Assembly (NCBI GenBank): GCA_024500155.1
Contig: CM044868.1
Location: 44,924,165-44,988,164 of the forward strand
DNA from: Chenopodium formosanum
Taxonomy: Eukaryota > Streptophyta > Magnoliopsida > Caryophyllales > Amaranthaceae
Length of the DNA stretch: 64,000 bases
Reading direction: 5' to 3'
The position numbers and the translations under genes are program-made. A model generated the notes under the pieces. The model was not told the DNA's origin, made no database searches, and was given only the letters and a program-made list of their open reading frames with translations. Positions 44,568 through 55,826 of the stretch are shown piece after piece (positions within the stretch are counted from its first letter, which is position 1; every line of letters begins with the position of its first letter).

Positions 44568-45957
44568 ACCAAGTGTGTTGCTCTAATACTGCATACAGGT
44601 TATCATCAGGGAAAGAATCATCTATAGGAAGAGAATCCTTACCCTCATCATACCTGATACGTGACAAGTGGTCTGCCCCTACGTTCTCTGCTCCCTTTTT
44701 GTCTTTTATCTCAATATTGAAATCCTGGAGCAAAAGAATCCAACGGAGTAGCCTAGGCTTTGATTCCGCCTTGGCTATCAAGTACTTCAGAGCTGCATGG
44801 TCAGTAAAAACAATGACTTTAGAACCAACAAGATATGATCTAAATTTTTCTAAAGCATAAATTACAGCAAGAAACTCCTTCTCCGTAGTGGCATAGTTGA
44901 CTTAAGCTTCATCCAAAGTTTTGCCTGCATAATAAATAGCATGCAAAACTTTGTTCTTTCTCTTTCCGAGCACGACTTCTAGTGCAAAGTCACTTGCATC
45001 ACACATAATCTCAAAAGGTAGTTTCCAATCGGGAGCACATATGATGGGTGCCGATATCAAAGCCTGCTTAATCCTGTTAAAAGCCTCAAGACCCTCGTCA
45101 CTAAAAATAAAATGGGCATCCTTGAGTAAAAGCTAAGTTACTGATTTAGCAATTTTAGAAAAGTCTTTGATAAGACGACGATAAAACCCCGCATGACCTA
45201 AGAAACTTTTAACTCCCTTAACATTAACTAGGGGAGGTAATTGCTCAATCACTGAAATCTTAGCTTTATCTACTTGTATGCCCTTGTCAGATACAATGTG
45301 ACCTAGAACTACTCCCTCTATCACCATAAAGTGACATTTCTCCGACTTTAGCACCTAATTGCATTCTTCACATCGTTTTAAAATTTTAGCGAGATTTATT
45401 AAACATGCATCAAATGAAGAACCATACACGCTAAAATCATCCATAAAGACTTCCATAATAGACTCTATGAAATCAGAAAAAATGTTCATCATGCAACGTT
45501 GAAAGGTAGTGGGGGCATTACATAAACCAAAGGGCATCCTACGATATGCAAAAGTACCATAAGGGCATGTAAAGGTAGTCTTTTCCTGATCTTCAGGGTG
45601 AATTGGAATTAGGAAAAATCCCGAATACCAATCCAAATAGCAAAAGAACTTATGGTTAGCTAACCTCTCAAGCATTTGATCTATAAAGGGGAGGGGGAAG
45701 TGGTCCTTTTTAGTGGCGATATTTAGTCTACTATAATCAATGCACATATGCCACCCTGTAACAGTTCTAGTGGGGATTAATTCATTTTTCTCATTTGTAA
45801 TCACATTCATCCCACCTTTTTTAGGCACTACCTGCACAGGACTTACCCATTTGGAGTCAGAAATAGGATAGATAATACCTGCATCAAGTGATTTCATAAC
45901 CTCATTCTTGACTACTTCCTGCATATTAGGATTCAACCTTCTCTAGGGTTGAATGCA
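44548..45957 (-). pseudogene. Athila reverse transcriptase and RNase H, with nonsense codons
   Basis: 45936-45355 carries RT motifs: KWVSPVQVVPKKGG, HFPLPFIDQMLERLANHKFF, YRRMPFGLCNAPTTFQRCM and the active site FMDD in EVFMDDFSVYG. 45354-45133 continues with GHIVSDKGIQVDKAKISVI. RNase H follows to 44548 ([46 protein letters not shown]). All are in one frame, interrupted by TAG/TAA at about 45943, 45355, 45133 and 44905. The catalytic Asp pair and the RNase H Asp residues are still present. Confidence 0.88.
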
Positions 45958-46209
45958 GGGCTTATAGTTATCCTCTAAATGTATCATGTGCATACAAAAA
46001 TTAGGGCTAATACTCGTGAGATCATCAATACTATACCCAATTGCTTTCTTATGGGTTTGAAGAACCCCTAGAAGTTAGGAAGTTTGTAGGTCATCAACTG
46101 CAGTACTGATGATCACGGGGTATAGTTCCTGCTCATTAAGAAAAATATATTTTAAATGAGAAGGGAGAGGTTTTAGTTTAGGTTTCTTAACCTCTGCAGG
46201 TTTCGATTC

Positions 46210-48773
46210 CTAAACTAAATTTACTACCTTCATTGTCTCCTTGGGGTCTAACTCTTTTAGGGAAAGAGCTCTTTCAATATCATGCACTTCATTACTCCAG
46301 ACGCTTGCATTATCTACAGATAAATTCCCACAAAGAATTTCCTCCAGGGGATCCCTTGCAGGAACCTGTGGCAAGCTATCATCACAAATATCATCTATTA
46401 TATCAGTTACATCAATAAGACAACAATTTTCCTCTAGCATAGGTCCTTTCAAAACTTTCCCTAAATTAAAAGTAACATTTTCATCACCAACAGAAAGGGT
46501 TAGTTTACCATTTTTAACATCAATAATGGCTCCTGCAGTATAGAGGAAAGGCTTACCTATTATAATGGGAATTTGTGTATCCTCAGCCATGTCTAAAACA
46601 ACAAAATCAGCAGGGATAAAAAATTTGCCAACTCTGACAAGGACATCCTCTAAAATACCTAGAGGGTATTTTACAGAACGGTCTGCCATTTGGAAAGTTA
46701 TATTAGTAACTTTTAAATCACCCATATAAAGTTTAGCACAAATAGACGATGGCATAACACTGACACTGGCACCCAAATCACACAAAGCTTTATCAATAAA
46801 AACATTCCCTATATGACAAGGGATAGAAAAACTACCAGGATCCTTTAATTTAGGAGGGTATTTATTTTGCAATAAGGCACTACATTACTCTGTAAAAGCT
46901 ACAGTTTCTACCTTATTAAAGGCCCTTTTCCTAGTCAGAATGTCTTTCATAAATTTAGCATATGCAGGAACTTGAGTAATTAAATTAGTGAAAGGAACTG
47001 TTACCTGCTAGTTTTTCACAACCTCAAAGAACGTACCGAATTATTTATCAAACTTACTCTTCAATTGTCTATTAGGGAACGGTAGTTTGATAACTGGGCT
47101 CTGCACATCTCCTCCCTTATCTTGAGATTTACCCTTCAAAGAAACATTAGAAGAGTTAGTATCTTTTCGTAGCCCTGCAGGGTTAGCAGGATTAGCGTTT
47201 GGTATAGAGGAATCTGGAGCAGGAACTAGTCCATCTTCCTTTGGCATAGGAGGTCCATCATAATGTGAACCACTCCTTAGAGTGATTGCATTGGCATGAT
47301 CTGTGGGATGGATTGGTTGTGATGGAAGAGCTCCCTGCTAACGGGTTTGTAGGGTAGATGAAAGTTGTGCAATTTGATTATCCATGATTTTATTATGGGC
47401 TAAAATTGAATCAATTTGCGCATCCCTGCTCTCAATATGCTTTTGCATGTTGGTAAGCATTGCTCTAATTTCTGTCATAGCAGGGTCAGAAGATGATGAG
47501 GGTTGTGCTTGGTTTTCCAGGCCAGAATTAGGATGGTAATATTTCTGCTGTGGTGGAGGTGGCTGTTGTGGTTGTTGTGAAGGTGGAGGGTTTTGTACAT
47601 TGGTACTCCGGTAAGAAAGATATGGATGGTTCCGGAAACAAGGATTATAAGAGTTTGAATATGGGTTATTTTGCCTATAGGTTTGGAAGGCATTAACTTG
47701 TTCCATGGAACTCCTACAATCTTGCTTCTAATGCCCTACAATTCCACAATTTTCACAATAATCTTCATTGTTAGCAACAGCAGAAACATTAGCTATAGAG
47801 TTAGGAGTAGCAGTAAGATTATCTAGTTTCTGACAAATAGATGTTAACTAAGCTTGCAAAAACGATACAGAATCAATATTAAGTTTTCCTTTATTTGCAA
47901 ACCCTCTTGGATTCCCGTTTTGGGAATTGTGTATTGCCATATCTTCGATAACCTGTCCGGCATCGTCCACATTTAAATTCATGAATCTCCCACTACCTGT
48001 AGAATCTAGAACTGATCTAGATGAATTTCCAAGTCCATTGTAGAAAGCTTTGATCAATTGCCATTGTGCCAGATTGTGGTGGGGGCATTCTCTATGTAGA
48101 TCCTTGAACCTCTCCCAACCCTCATGTAAAGTTTCATCGGCCTCTTGAGCGAAGTTCTGTATAGCACTCCTTAGTACAGTTGTTCTCTCTGCAGGGTAAT
48201 ATTTATTATAAAAATTCAAGGCAAGAGTTTCCCAGTTAGTAATACCAAGTGCAGTTCTATTCAAACCATTAAACCATAATTTAGCTTTGCCACATAATGA
48301 CAAGGGAAAAAGAATCTCCCTGATTTGGTCCTGCGTGACTTCGGCTTGTCTAATGTTGTTACAATATTGGCAGAAATCTGCAATGTGAAGATTAGGATCT
48401 TCACCCTTTGCTCCACTAAATTTTTTCCTCTCTATCATGGTTATAAATTGGGCTTGATTTCAAATTGCACTCCATCAAGGGCTGGAGTGGGGGTAAGGTG
48501 TGGAAAATATGTGAGCTTTGACTGCGAGTAGTCACTGAGCTTCTTTTGAGCCGTCATCTCTAATTCTGGATCTGAAGGAATTTCTGAGTCACTAGAATCT
48601 GTTGGAGGGTCTCTTCGATTATTGTCTTCCTCAGAACCCGCCAGGATTTGTCTATAAAGATTCCTTTGCCTATGGAACGAGCGCTCGATCTCAAGATTAA
48701 ATGGAATGTAACGTGATCTGGAACACCTGGGCATAAACAAAGAACTAAAAGACAAATATGAGAATTGCCTCAA
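46210..48773 (-). pseudogene. Athila gag and protease, with nonsense codons
   Basis: 48773-48441 is the gag N-terminus, acidic and Ser-rich (GSEEDNNRRDPPTDSSDSE). A one-base frame break near 48439-48445 follows. 48438-47848 is the gag core (DFCQYCNNIRQAEVTQDQI, LFPLSLCGKAKLWFNGL, WERFKDLHRECPHHNLA). A zinc knuckle beginning CENCGIVGH is broken by TAG at 47728-47730. 47706-47338 is Gln/Pro/Asn-rich. 46872-46210 is the aspartic protease with ALCDLGASVSVMPSS (DLG in place of DSG/DTG, usual in Athila) and IPIIIGKPFL. From 48438 on, all segments share one frame, broken only by stops (near 47848, 47728, 47338, 47041, 47010, 46890, 46210). Confidence 0.85.
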
Positions 48774-48850
48774 AGAACTTACGTTCTCTGAGACAAAAGG
48801 GGAAAATCTAGACTACAAAAAATAATCAGAAAATGAAAATAAAACCGTTT

Positions 48851-48867
48851 CCCCGGCAATGGCACCA
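48851..48867 (-). other. Primer binding site of the Athila element
   Basis: The minus strand reads TGGTGCCATTGCCGGGG five bases after the 5' LTR. It is a slight variant of the site in the LARD-like element, of the form described as complementary to plant tRNA-Asp. Confidence 0.75.
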
Positions 48868-48872
48868 AAATT

Positions 48873-50269
48873 TGACAGGCTCAAGTCGTATTCACCTAAT
48901 CAAAAATAAAACCTAAATCCACTAACTATGTAGATAGGGAAGAAGGGTCAAACCACAGGGAAACAAGTCAATTTATTCCTAATTAATTAAAAGCAATCTA
49001 AATTATCAAGTAACCAAATTATTGTAAAAAGGGTAATTAAACTACTAGAAGTAAGAGTAGGAAGGAAATAAAATAAGAGATGAATCAATGAAGGAAAAAC
49101 CTAGGGCATAGGTTCACTAATAAACAATATTCTATGGTAAATCATAATAAGCAATCATCAATGCATCAATTAATCAGATTATAAAGGGCTTTCGCTATGT
49201 ATTACAATCACCGAGTTAATTTACCGGTATTAAATCTCATCTCTTGAATCTCGACTTAACCATTTACAAATTTGTCCGTCTATTGAAACTAAGCCTAAAT
49301 ATCGATTTTCATCTCTCAAATCTCGAATCAATAGTACTAAACTCATACAATTAAATCTGGCCAAACCTAATTGCATAGCATTAAATCAATCAATAGGAAA
49401 ATAATTAAACATTGACAATCAACAATCACAAATTACCCCTTCATATTATTTATTGGATCCCCATAAACCCTAGAAATAAAACTACTCACGCATAATTAAA
49501 TCTAAACTAATCAAAACAATAAAATAAGACATGATGAAAGAATTAAAGAAAATAACTGAAATTAAAAGAGAAGAAATTAAATTGTTACCAAAAGTAATAT
49601 GAATTAAGGAATGGAATTAAGAACAAAGTTAGGAGAACTTTAGAGAGAGAAAATATTCTAAGTAGAGAGAGAAAGTCTAAAAAAGAAGGTAAATTAAAAT
49701 TACGTACAAAAATCGTACTTAAACATCCCTAAAACAAATCCTAATTGAAAACTAAGATCCGGCAATCAGGTGCCTCCAAAACCACGCGCCCGATCGGGCC
49801 CGCCTTTTTCTTCAAGGTTCTCCGGGGCAGCCGCGCCCGATCGACCTAATGCTCACCCGATCGGGCGCACCTTTTGCTGATCCCTTCTTCTGCGCGCCCG
49901 CCTGATCGGGCCTGTTCTCTTCCTCGAGGCTTGGACTTCGTTTGGGCTTGATTCTTCGGCCCAATCCGGAGTTCCTCTTCGGGTCTTGAATACTTGGTCC
50001 AAGTGCCCGGTATCACACACCAAGCCCTTAATCACCGGCTCTAACCGGTCCTGGGCTTCAAAGAAGGTCGTGTCCTACTAATGTTCGTAGTTTCTCCATG
50101 AAAAAACCCGGAAAACGCTCTAAATGTGCACTTTCCTACAAAACTCAAGCAAAACTACAAAAACACTAGAAAACACCAATTAGTAACAAAAGTAGCTCTA
50201 AAGAGCCAAAAACTCTACTAATTATGACCAAGGGATGGGGGTAAAACACTATACAAATTGCACACATCA
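48873..50269 (-). repeat. 5' LTR of the Athila element
   Basis: It is 1397 bp and matches 28570-29982. It holds an exact GCCCGATCGGGC at 49788-49799, CCCGATCGGGC at 49856-49866 and two near copies (about 49831 and 49897). Scattered single-base differences and small indels from the 3' LTR point to a moderately old insertion. Confidence 0.9.
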
Positions 50270-50274
50270 ATCAT

Positions 50275-50410
50275 CCTTAAAGACAAGTTTCTGGTAAGCT
50301 TTGTTATTCTCTGGGTACTTTGCAGGAGACTTTTCCTTGACCTTGACTTTGATCTTGTACTTCTTAGTATTGGGAGTTAACTTATCTAGGGGAACATATT
50401 TTGGCTTCAT
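50275..50410 (-). pseudogene. RPA1-like gene remnant, first coding exon
   Basis: ATG at 50410 follows a CAG acceptor-like sequence. The exon reads MKPKYVPLDKLTPNTKKYKI, then KVKVKEKSPAKYPENNKAYQ and KLVFKDD, the start of an RPA1-type OB fold. The Athila element entered exactly at the exon end: the TSD covers the last exon bases and, across the insertion at 28564, the next bases are GT. Confidence 0.65.
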
Positions 50411-51059
50411 CTGATATTGATTAATGTAACAAATATTATTAGATAATGGTTGACCATAATGAAAGCTATACATTACATGGTAAGACATTCATAAAAAAAA
50501 GATGCTACAGTGCTTGCAATTGTAAGGCAAACACATGCTAAGCAAATTGAAGTGTACATATATATTCTGTTTTCTACTATACAAAGAACCTTACCAAAAT
50601 AACCAAAAAAAGCTTAACAATTATACCAGTATACTACAAACAGACATAATTCCATCTACATTTACTGATTTAAAACACAGTAATAAGTCATGCTACTGAA
50701 TTCAAATATATACAAAAAATATAGGCCTTTAATATAAAAAAAGAATAACAACAACTCTCATCAAGACATGACAGTAAGAACACTAATAAATGCAATTAAA
50801 TGTAAAGTGTACACGCACATTATATTTTCTACCATAATAAGTATAACAAGTATAAGGAATATATTATGAACAACTAAATATCAACATAGTAAGCAACCAA
50901 ATCAGGTTACCAGTCTGAACCTCATTTAATAAGTCATGCTATTAAATGCAAGCACATACAAAAGATTTACTCCTTAAATATTCAAAGAAACAACAACAAA
51001 TATATGTATATCAAAATATGCCAGGGAATTTTATCTAGTAGAAAACACCGATAAATGCA
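50411..51059. other. AT-rich flank, no gene recognised
   Basis: I see no ORF, repeat or motif that I can support. It is probably the upstream region and 5' UTR intron of the RPA1-like remnant. Confidence 0.4.
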
Positions 51060-53340
51060 AGTAAACCTTCCCTATTCTTTATCTAAACCTTTCCTCATAC
51101 AAAATTCCATATACATAAGTTCTAGACACACCTAGCCAAGTTCGAAATTGCCTTCTCCCTACACATGAAAGGTTGATAATTTCTACGGGTTTGGTCCCAA
51201 ATATCTATTTCAATTATTTAATTTAGGAAAAATGGAAAACAATAATCCCACCTTTACCATTTTTTCTCAAAACAATCCCACATTTAATTAATCTAGAAAC
51301 AATCCCGCCTTTAATACTCATCTACTTAAAATAGTCCCTTTTACCCTTAACCTGTTCAACAGGTTATTTTATTTAATTTTTGAAATTTCTCTTCCCACTT
51401 CTTTATTAACCACCATTATCACCACCAACCACCACCTTGACCCCCACCACCCCCTTTCATCTGACCTCAACACCACACCATGACCCCCTCACTTGATCCC
51501 AGCCAGGCCGGGCAGCCCTTCCTGAAAACGCTACCCCGATTCTTGAAAACACCAAACCCCACCCCCTCTCACCTGACCCAGCAAAATGAAAATGAGACGC
51601 CATTGTTGAGAGCTTCAAAGGAGGGGAAAGAGAAAGAGGGAGAGAGAGAGAGAGCAGTTTGAGAGATGGGAAAGGCGAATTGATTGATTTTCGATTCTTA
51701 ATCTTAGTTACTGTTGTTTGAATTTGATACTAGTATTTAATATTACGAATTGAAAATTGTTGGTGTTAATGAGATATTTTCCAAGTTTCTAATTGTTAAT
51801 TACATATGCCCAATTGTTGCTAATCTGAAGTTTTAGTTGTAAAAAGGAAAATTTTGGTTTGTTTAATCTACTCAATTTACAGTAGAATTTCGGTGATGAA
51901 ATCACATTTCAATTTTTTTTTTGGAAATTAAAGAAAAGATGAAGGAATGGACAACAGATTAAATCTGTTGAAAAAAAAAACAAAGGACAATAGATTAATA
52001 CTAGTATATATTTGGATTTCAATTTCTGCTCTAAACATATTGTATAGAACAAGATTGGGGATGAGCATTATCGTACTCAGTCACCTTTCGTTTGCCTTAC
52101 CTACTGACGGGGAAATGGTTGGAGTTTGAATTTTGGTGATTGGTCAGTCTGGGAGTGACGGGGAAGGCGAGATGATTCCGGCAGCGAAGGGGAGTTGATA
52201 CCGGCATGGTAGGTTTCAGGTGGGTGTTTTGACAGGGGTAAAGAGGTTGGTTTTTTTTATTTATAAATAGTTATATTTTTGTTTTTTTTTTTTATTTTAA
52301 CATAAGACCAATAAAAACGTAACACGTGGCAAGTCACCTCCCAAACAAGTTATCAATTTCACAAACCGGTAAAGGGATCGTTTTGAGCAGATGAGAATCA
52401 AAGGTGGATTATTTCCAGATTTCGAAAAGGTGGGTTTGTTTTGAGTAAAAATGGCAAAGGTGGGATTATTAGTTTCCATTTTTCCTTTAATTTAATTGTT
52501 TTATTTATTATTTTCCTTGAAGTTACGAACGTGTGTATTTTGTTATTAGAAAGAGATACGAGGCATCCAATTAAGTAATTACTTTAATTATTCTTTTGAT
52601 ATAGAGATCATGCTTTGATTATTTTGATTCCTAGTATTACGTTAGGATGTTTATATTGATTCCTAGTATCATGTTTAGGGTATTAACTAAGATTTCTATT
52701 ATCATGTATGTTTCTATGATACTTCTTATTCTTTTCTTCTATCATGTTAGTATCATGTTAGGGATAAAGCTTTGATCTTTAATGTTTAGTGACATGTTAG
52801 GGTTTGTTATTACTCTTGTTAGTATCATGCCTAGGATCTTGCTAATATTATTATGCTTTCATGAGATTGAGAATATTATTATTTTGATGATTGTGATTAT
52901 TATGTTGCTTATTATATTATTATTGTTATTGCTTGATCACACCTTTTATACATGTTTAAAGGGAATTTGTACTTGTAATCACGCTTAATAAGATAACTAT
53001 TAATCTTGTTTAGGCTAATATGATTATAATTCAAGTGATCGCCAATAATAGATTTGTTTGTGCATTAATGTTCAACCAACATAGATTAAACAGGTTTAGG
53101 ATTAATCTAATGATTGTTTGTTAGTCAGAAAGAGCACATGAATACGAGAAGAATAAAGTAGAGGCTTATTTTTAGGGCAAGTTCAATCTCTTTTATGTTG
53201 GATTTGTATCTTCATCACCGAATATCTAGTCATGGTTCCAGACCACTAAGGAGTTAGCAATCTCATAGATCGTTAAGGGGTGTAACCTTCACCCTATGAA
53301 CGGTTTACAAGTTCCTAAAACTTGTTGGTGACTCTTTTGC
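51060..53340 (+). repeat. Old diverged Tat-type LTR, split by a Mutator-like element
   Basis: Pieces match the Tat LTR at 2760-4447 in order: GGGTTTGGTCCCAA, then TTCCTTGAAGTTACGAACG, TAATAAGATAA, CAAGTGATCGCCAA, GTGCATTAAT, GGAGTTAGCAATCTCATAGAT, GGGGTGTAACCTTCAC and GAACGGTTTACAAGTTCC. The left part of the LTR, including the palindromic-word cluster, is missing. 52600-52860 is inflated by degenerate TAGTATCATGTTAGGG-like repeats. Confidence 0.65.
51226..52485. mobile_element. Mutator-like non-autonomous element (MULE/MITE)
   Basis: The ends GGAAAAATGGAAA and TTTCCATTTTTCC are perfect inverted repeats. They extend as an imperfect inverted repeat of more than 100 bp (AATAATCCCACCTTT on the left, AAAGGTGGGATTATT on the right). 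A perfect 9-bp TSD TTTAATTTA (51217-51225 and 52486-52494) fits Mutator. It is 1260 bp with no transposase. The Pro/Thr-rich frame at 51480-51662 lacks any recognised domain. Confidence 0.82.
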
Positions 53341-53762
53341 TCTACCTTCTTTCCAAAGGTAAGGCTTCCGTGCGGTGCATCCGGACTCATAACCATGGAC
53401 CTTTTTTTACTATCCCATATCCTTGAACTTTAGAAAACTAGAGCCATGGTTAGGTTGCAAACTCATTGCATCATGTTGTGACTACTTGACTACTTATGCA
53501 TTATTGCTTGTGCATACTTACATGTGATTAAACTAATCGTTTGGTTTGACTTGTAATTATAAATTTGCTTAAATAAACTAAACAAGGATTAAAGGACTTT
53601 TGCTAATTAATTCATTAATTAATTTGAGCTAATAAATATGCCTCGAGTTATAGTTCCTTTGAGTCAACCCGGATTTTTATTCCCGTATACTGCACAAGAG
53701 TCAACTTGTTTTAATCATAGCCGGAGTTCTAGGAAGAGTTATTAGTCGTAAATACTATGGAT
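53341..53762 (+). other. Decayed Tat leader
   Basis: It resembles the Tat leader at about 4990-5200: CATAACCATGGACC, then CCTTGAACTTTAG, TTAGGTTGCAAACT and CATGTTGTGACTAC. No ORF and no primer binding site are kept. Confidence 0.5.
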
Positions 53763-53829
53763 TGACGAGGGGTGGAACTAGGTCGTTGATACAAATCCTC
53801 CCTCGATCAAACAAAATTTATAAACACTT
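53763..53829 (-). repeat. 67-bp terminal scrap of the lone-LTR/LARD family
   Basis: It starts exactly at the LTR terminus (TGACGAGGGGTGGAACTAGG) and matches 847-912 (CCTCCCTCG, then AAATTTATAAACACTT), then stops abruptly. It is probably the remains of a deleted insertion. Confidence 0.6.
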
Positions 53830-53832
53830 AAC

Positions 53833-54382
53833 CAAGCACATCCAGCCCAGAGACACTCTGGAGCGGGGTGCCTCCCAGGCGGGTACAAGTCGACCCCCTG
53901 GGCAGTAGGAAGGGGAAACCCATACGGCCGCTGGATCAGCACCTATCACCCGAGACGAACTCATGAGATTCATGACAAGTTTCAAGGGTGAAATTAAAGA
54001 GCTGATCACCCAGAGCCGGGTTGGCCCAAGTAAAGGTTAGTCGGCCAAGAAGACCCCTCTGGAAAAGGGGAAGTCAGTCAGAGAACGGCAGCCCACTCCT
54101 CATCCAAAGGAGAAGGCAGCCGGGACCATTGATTGGTCGAAAATTCTTCTTCCTAATAGGAATACCAACAACACCCGCTGGACTCAACAACCGGTGGGAA
54201 GTAAAAAATCAACTCTTGATGCCCGAGAGATTATCAACCGGAAGAGAAATCAACAGTTGTCTGAATCGGCTTCTACGACGAATTTTCCAGACAGCTTTAA
54301 CAATACTTCTGCGGGGAATGCACCTTCCTTGCATGAGAGTCAGACAGGCGGTAATACCGTCCACTCTGGCCCTCAGATGATC
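53833..54382 (+). pseudogene. Gypsy-type gag fragment
   Basis: One plus-strand frame reads KHIQPRDTLERGASQAGTSR, then ITRDELMRFMTSFKGEIKEL and AGTIDWSKILLPNRNTNNTR, with two in-frame TAG stops. It then runs open from 54194 (GSKKSTLDAREIINRKRNQQ) until cut by the Copia LTR at 54383. The composition suits the region N-terminal to a Gypsy gag core. No core domain or zinc knuckle is included. Confidence 0.5.
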
Positions 54383-55809
54383 TGAAAGGAATGGTGTCCT
54401 TCGAACAAGTGTACTATTCCGTTAGTGGGTTCAAAATTATTAGAAAGCTAATATATTCAGTGAGGTCAAGTGAACGGAATGCCTGAGTGGAGGCCGCTTT
54501 CGATCAATAAAACTAATGAATAATTAATATTACAGCTTAATCTTGACTGAACCCTTCGGGTCACACCCAAGCATTCAACAAACCGAAACGACGAATTAAT
54601 TCGGAAGGAATTAATGAGTCGACCGAGTAATATTTATTTAGACGTCGAAAATTCGAGCTTAGAGCGTCGAAATCGAGCGTCGGAAGTCGAGTCGAAATAG
54701 TGAAAGACGAGACGAGAAATAGTAATAAATCAACAAAATACCAAAATACCCCTAGCATCGGAATGCCCAAGTTAACCGAGTGCTAAGGGCGTATGGCCTA
54801 GCATGGTGGCTAGCATGCGCACCAAGCCGAGCCTAGGCTGGTGCGTGCTAGCGCACCCATGCTAGCATCGCAAGGCTAGGTGTTGCCTAGTGCGTGCTAG
54901 CATGCTAGGCGTAGCCTTGTGCGCACAATGGCTAGCAATCCATGCCGCAACAAGCTGCAGCAGCTAGCACGCTAGGCGCGCCAGCTCGCCACAGCTAGCA
55001 GCAGCATGGCTAGGCCATTGTTTGCTGCCTAGCAGCGCTGGCCAAGGCACAAGGCCAGCAGCAACCTGCACAAGCATGTTGGGCTTGCTGGCCAGCAGCG
55101 CCTGGCAGCCCACATGCGAGTGCTGGGCCTGCTGGGCGTGGCTGCTACGGACAGCAGCACATGGCAGCCCACCTTGGCTGCCTTAGTGCCCAAGGGTGGG
55201 TGCCATGTGGCTTGTGGTCCTTGAGTGTGTGTGGAGTGAGGTGGCCGGTTATGGGAGAGGGAGTGGGGAGCAAGTTTGGTCCCCCCCTTCTCCAAGTGGT
55301 CCTCACCTAACCACTCACATGAGCTTGCCACTTGTTGATTTATTACTAGCTTGATTATTAATTTTATTTTAGCTTTAAAATAAAATGGAAAAATAATACT
55401 ATCCCACATTGATGGGAGAGTAAATGATACTCCCATCATTTCCAATAAATACCCAAGTATGGGCATTGGGAATGATGCTTGAGTAAGAGTTGAAAAAGGC
55501 ATCACAATTAGTGAAAACCTTTGAACTCAATATAATTACTCGGGTTTTATTGGTCGGGTCTTGCTAATCCCAAGACATTTGACCTAGTCGGTTTTGTTGG
55601 TGCGGGTGGACTTCGTTGGAGGTCTCCGTGTGAGCGGGACTTGAAGCTTTCAAGTAAGAGCTCATTTTGGTGCGAATCACGCGTCAAAGGTAATTAGCTT
55701 ATCTTAATCTTGTGATTAATATAATTATGTTTATGGTTTTATTTATTGCGAGTGCGGTCTTGTTTTTGGGTTTGTTTCCGCGGTGATTCGGACTCACCAA
55801 ACCCCAACA
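54383..55809 (+). repeat. 5' LTR of the Copia element
   Basis: It starts TGAAAGGAATGGTGTCC and ends ACCCCAACA (1427 bp). The block 54800-55000 carries seven GCTAGC words and repeated TGCTAGCATGC-like palindromes; 55000-55220 is CTGG/CAGC-rich. Confidence 0.85.
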
Positions 55810-55826
55810 GCGGTATCGGAGCCTCG
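55810..55826 (+). other. Primer binding site of the Copia element
   Basis: GCGGTATCGGAGCCTCG directly follows the LTR. It is a variant of the TGGTATCAGAGC site that pairs with initiator tRNA-Met in Copia elements. Confidence 0.7.

Larger units (their letters stand above)
28570..50269 (-). mobile_element. Athila-lineage Ty3/Gypsy retrotransposon, minus strand, decayed, with nested insertion
   Basis: LTRs at 28570-29982 (3') and 48873-50269 (5') are flanked by a perfect TSD ATCAT (28565-28569 and 50270-50274). A primer binding site TGGTGCCATTGCCGGGG follows the 5' LTR and a polypurine tract precedes the 3' LTR. Order on the minus strand: gag, protease, RT, RNase H, integrase, then an extra ORF. 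Without the 9.2 kb element inserted in integrase it is about 12.5 kb, normal for Athila. Most breaks are in-frame TAG or TAA with few frameshifts. Confidence 0.92.
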
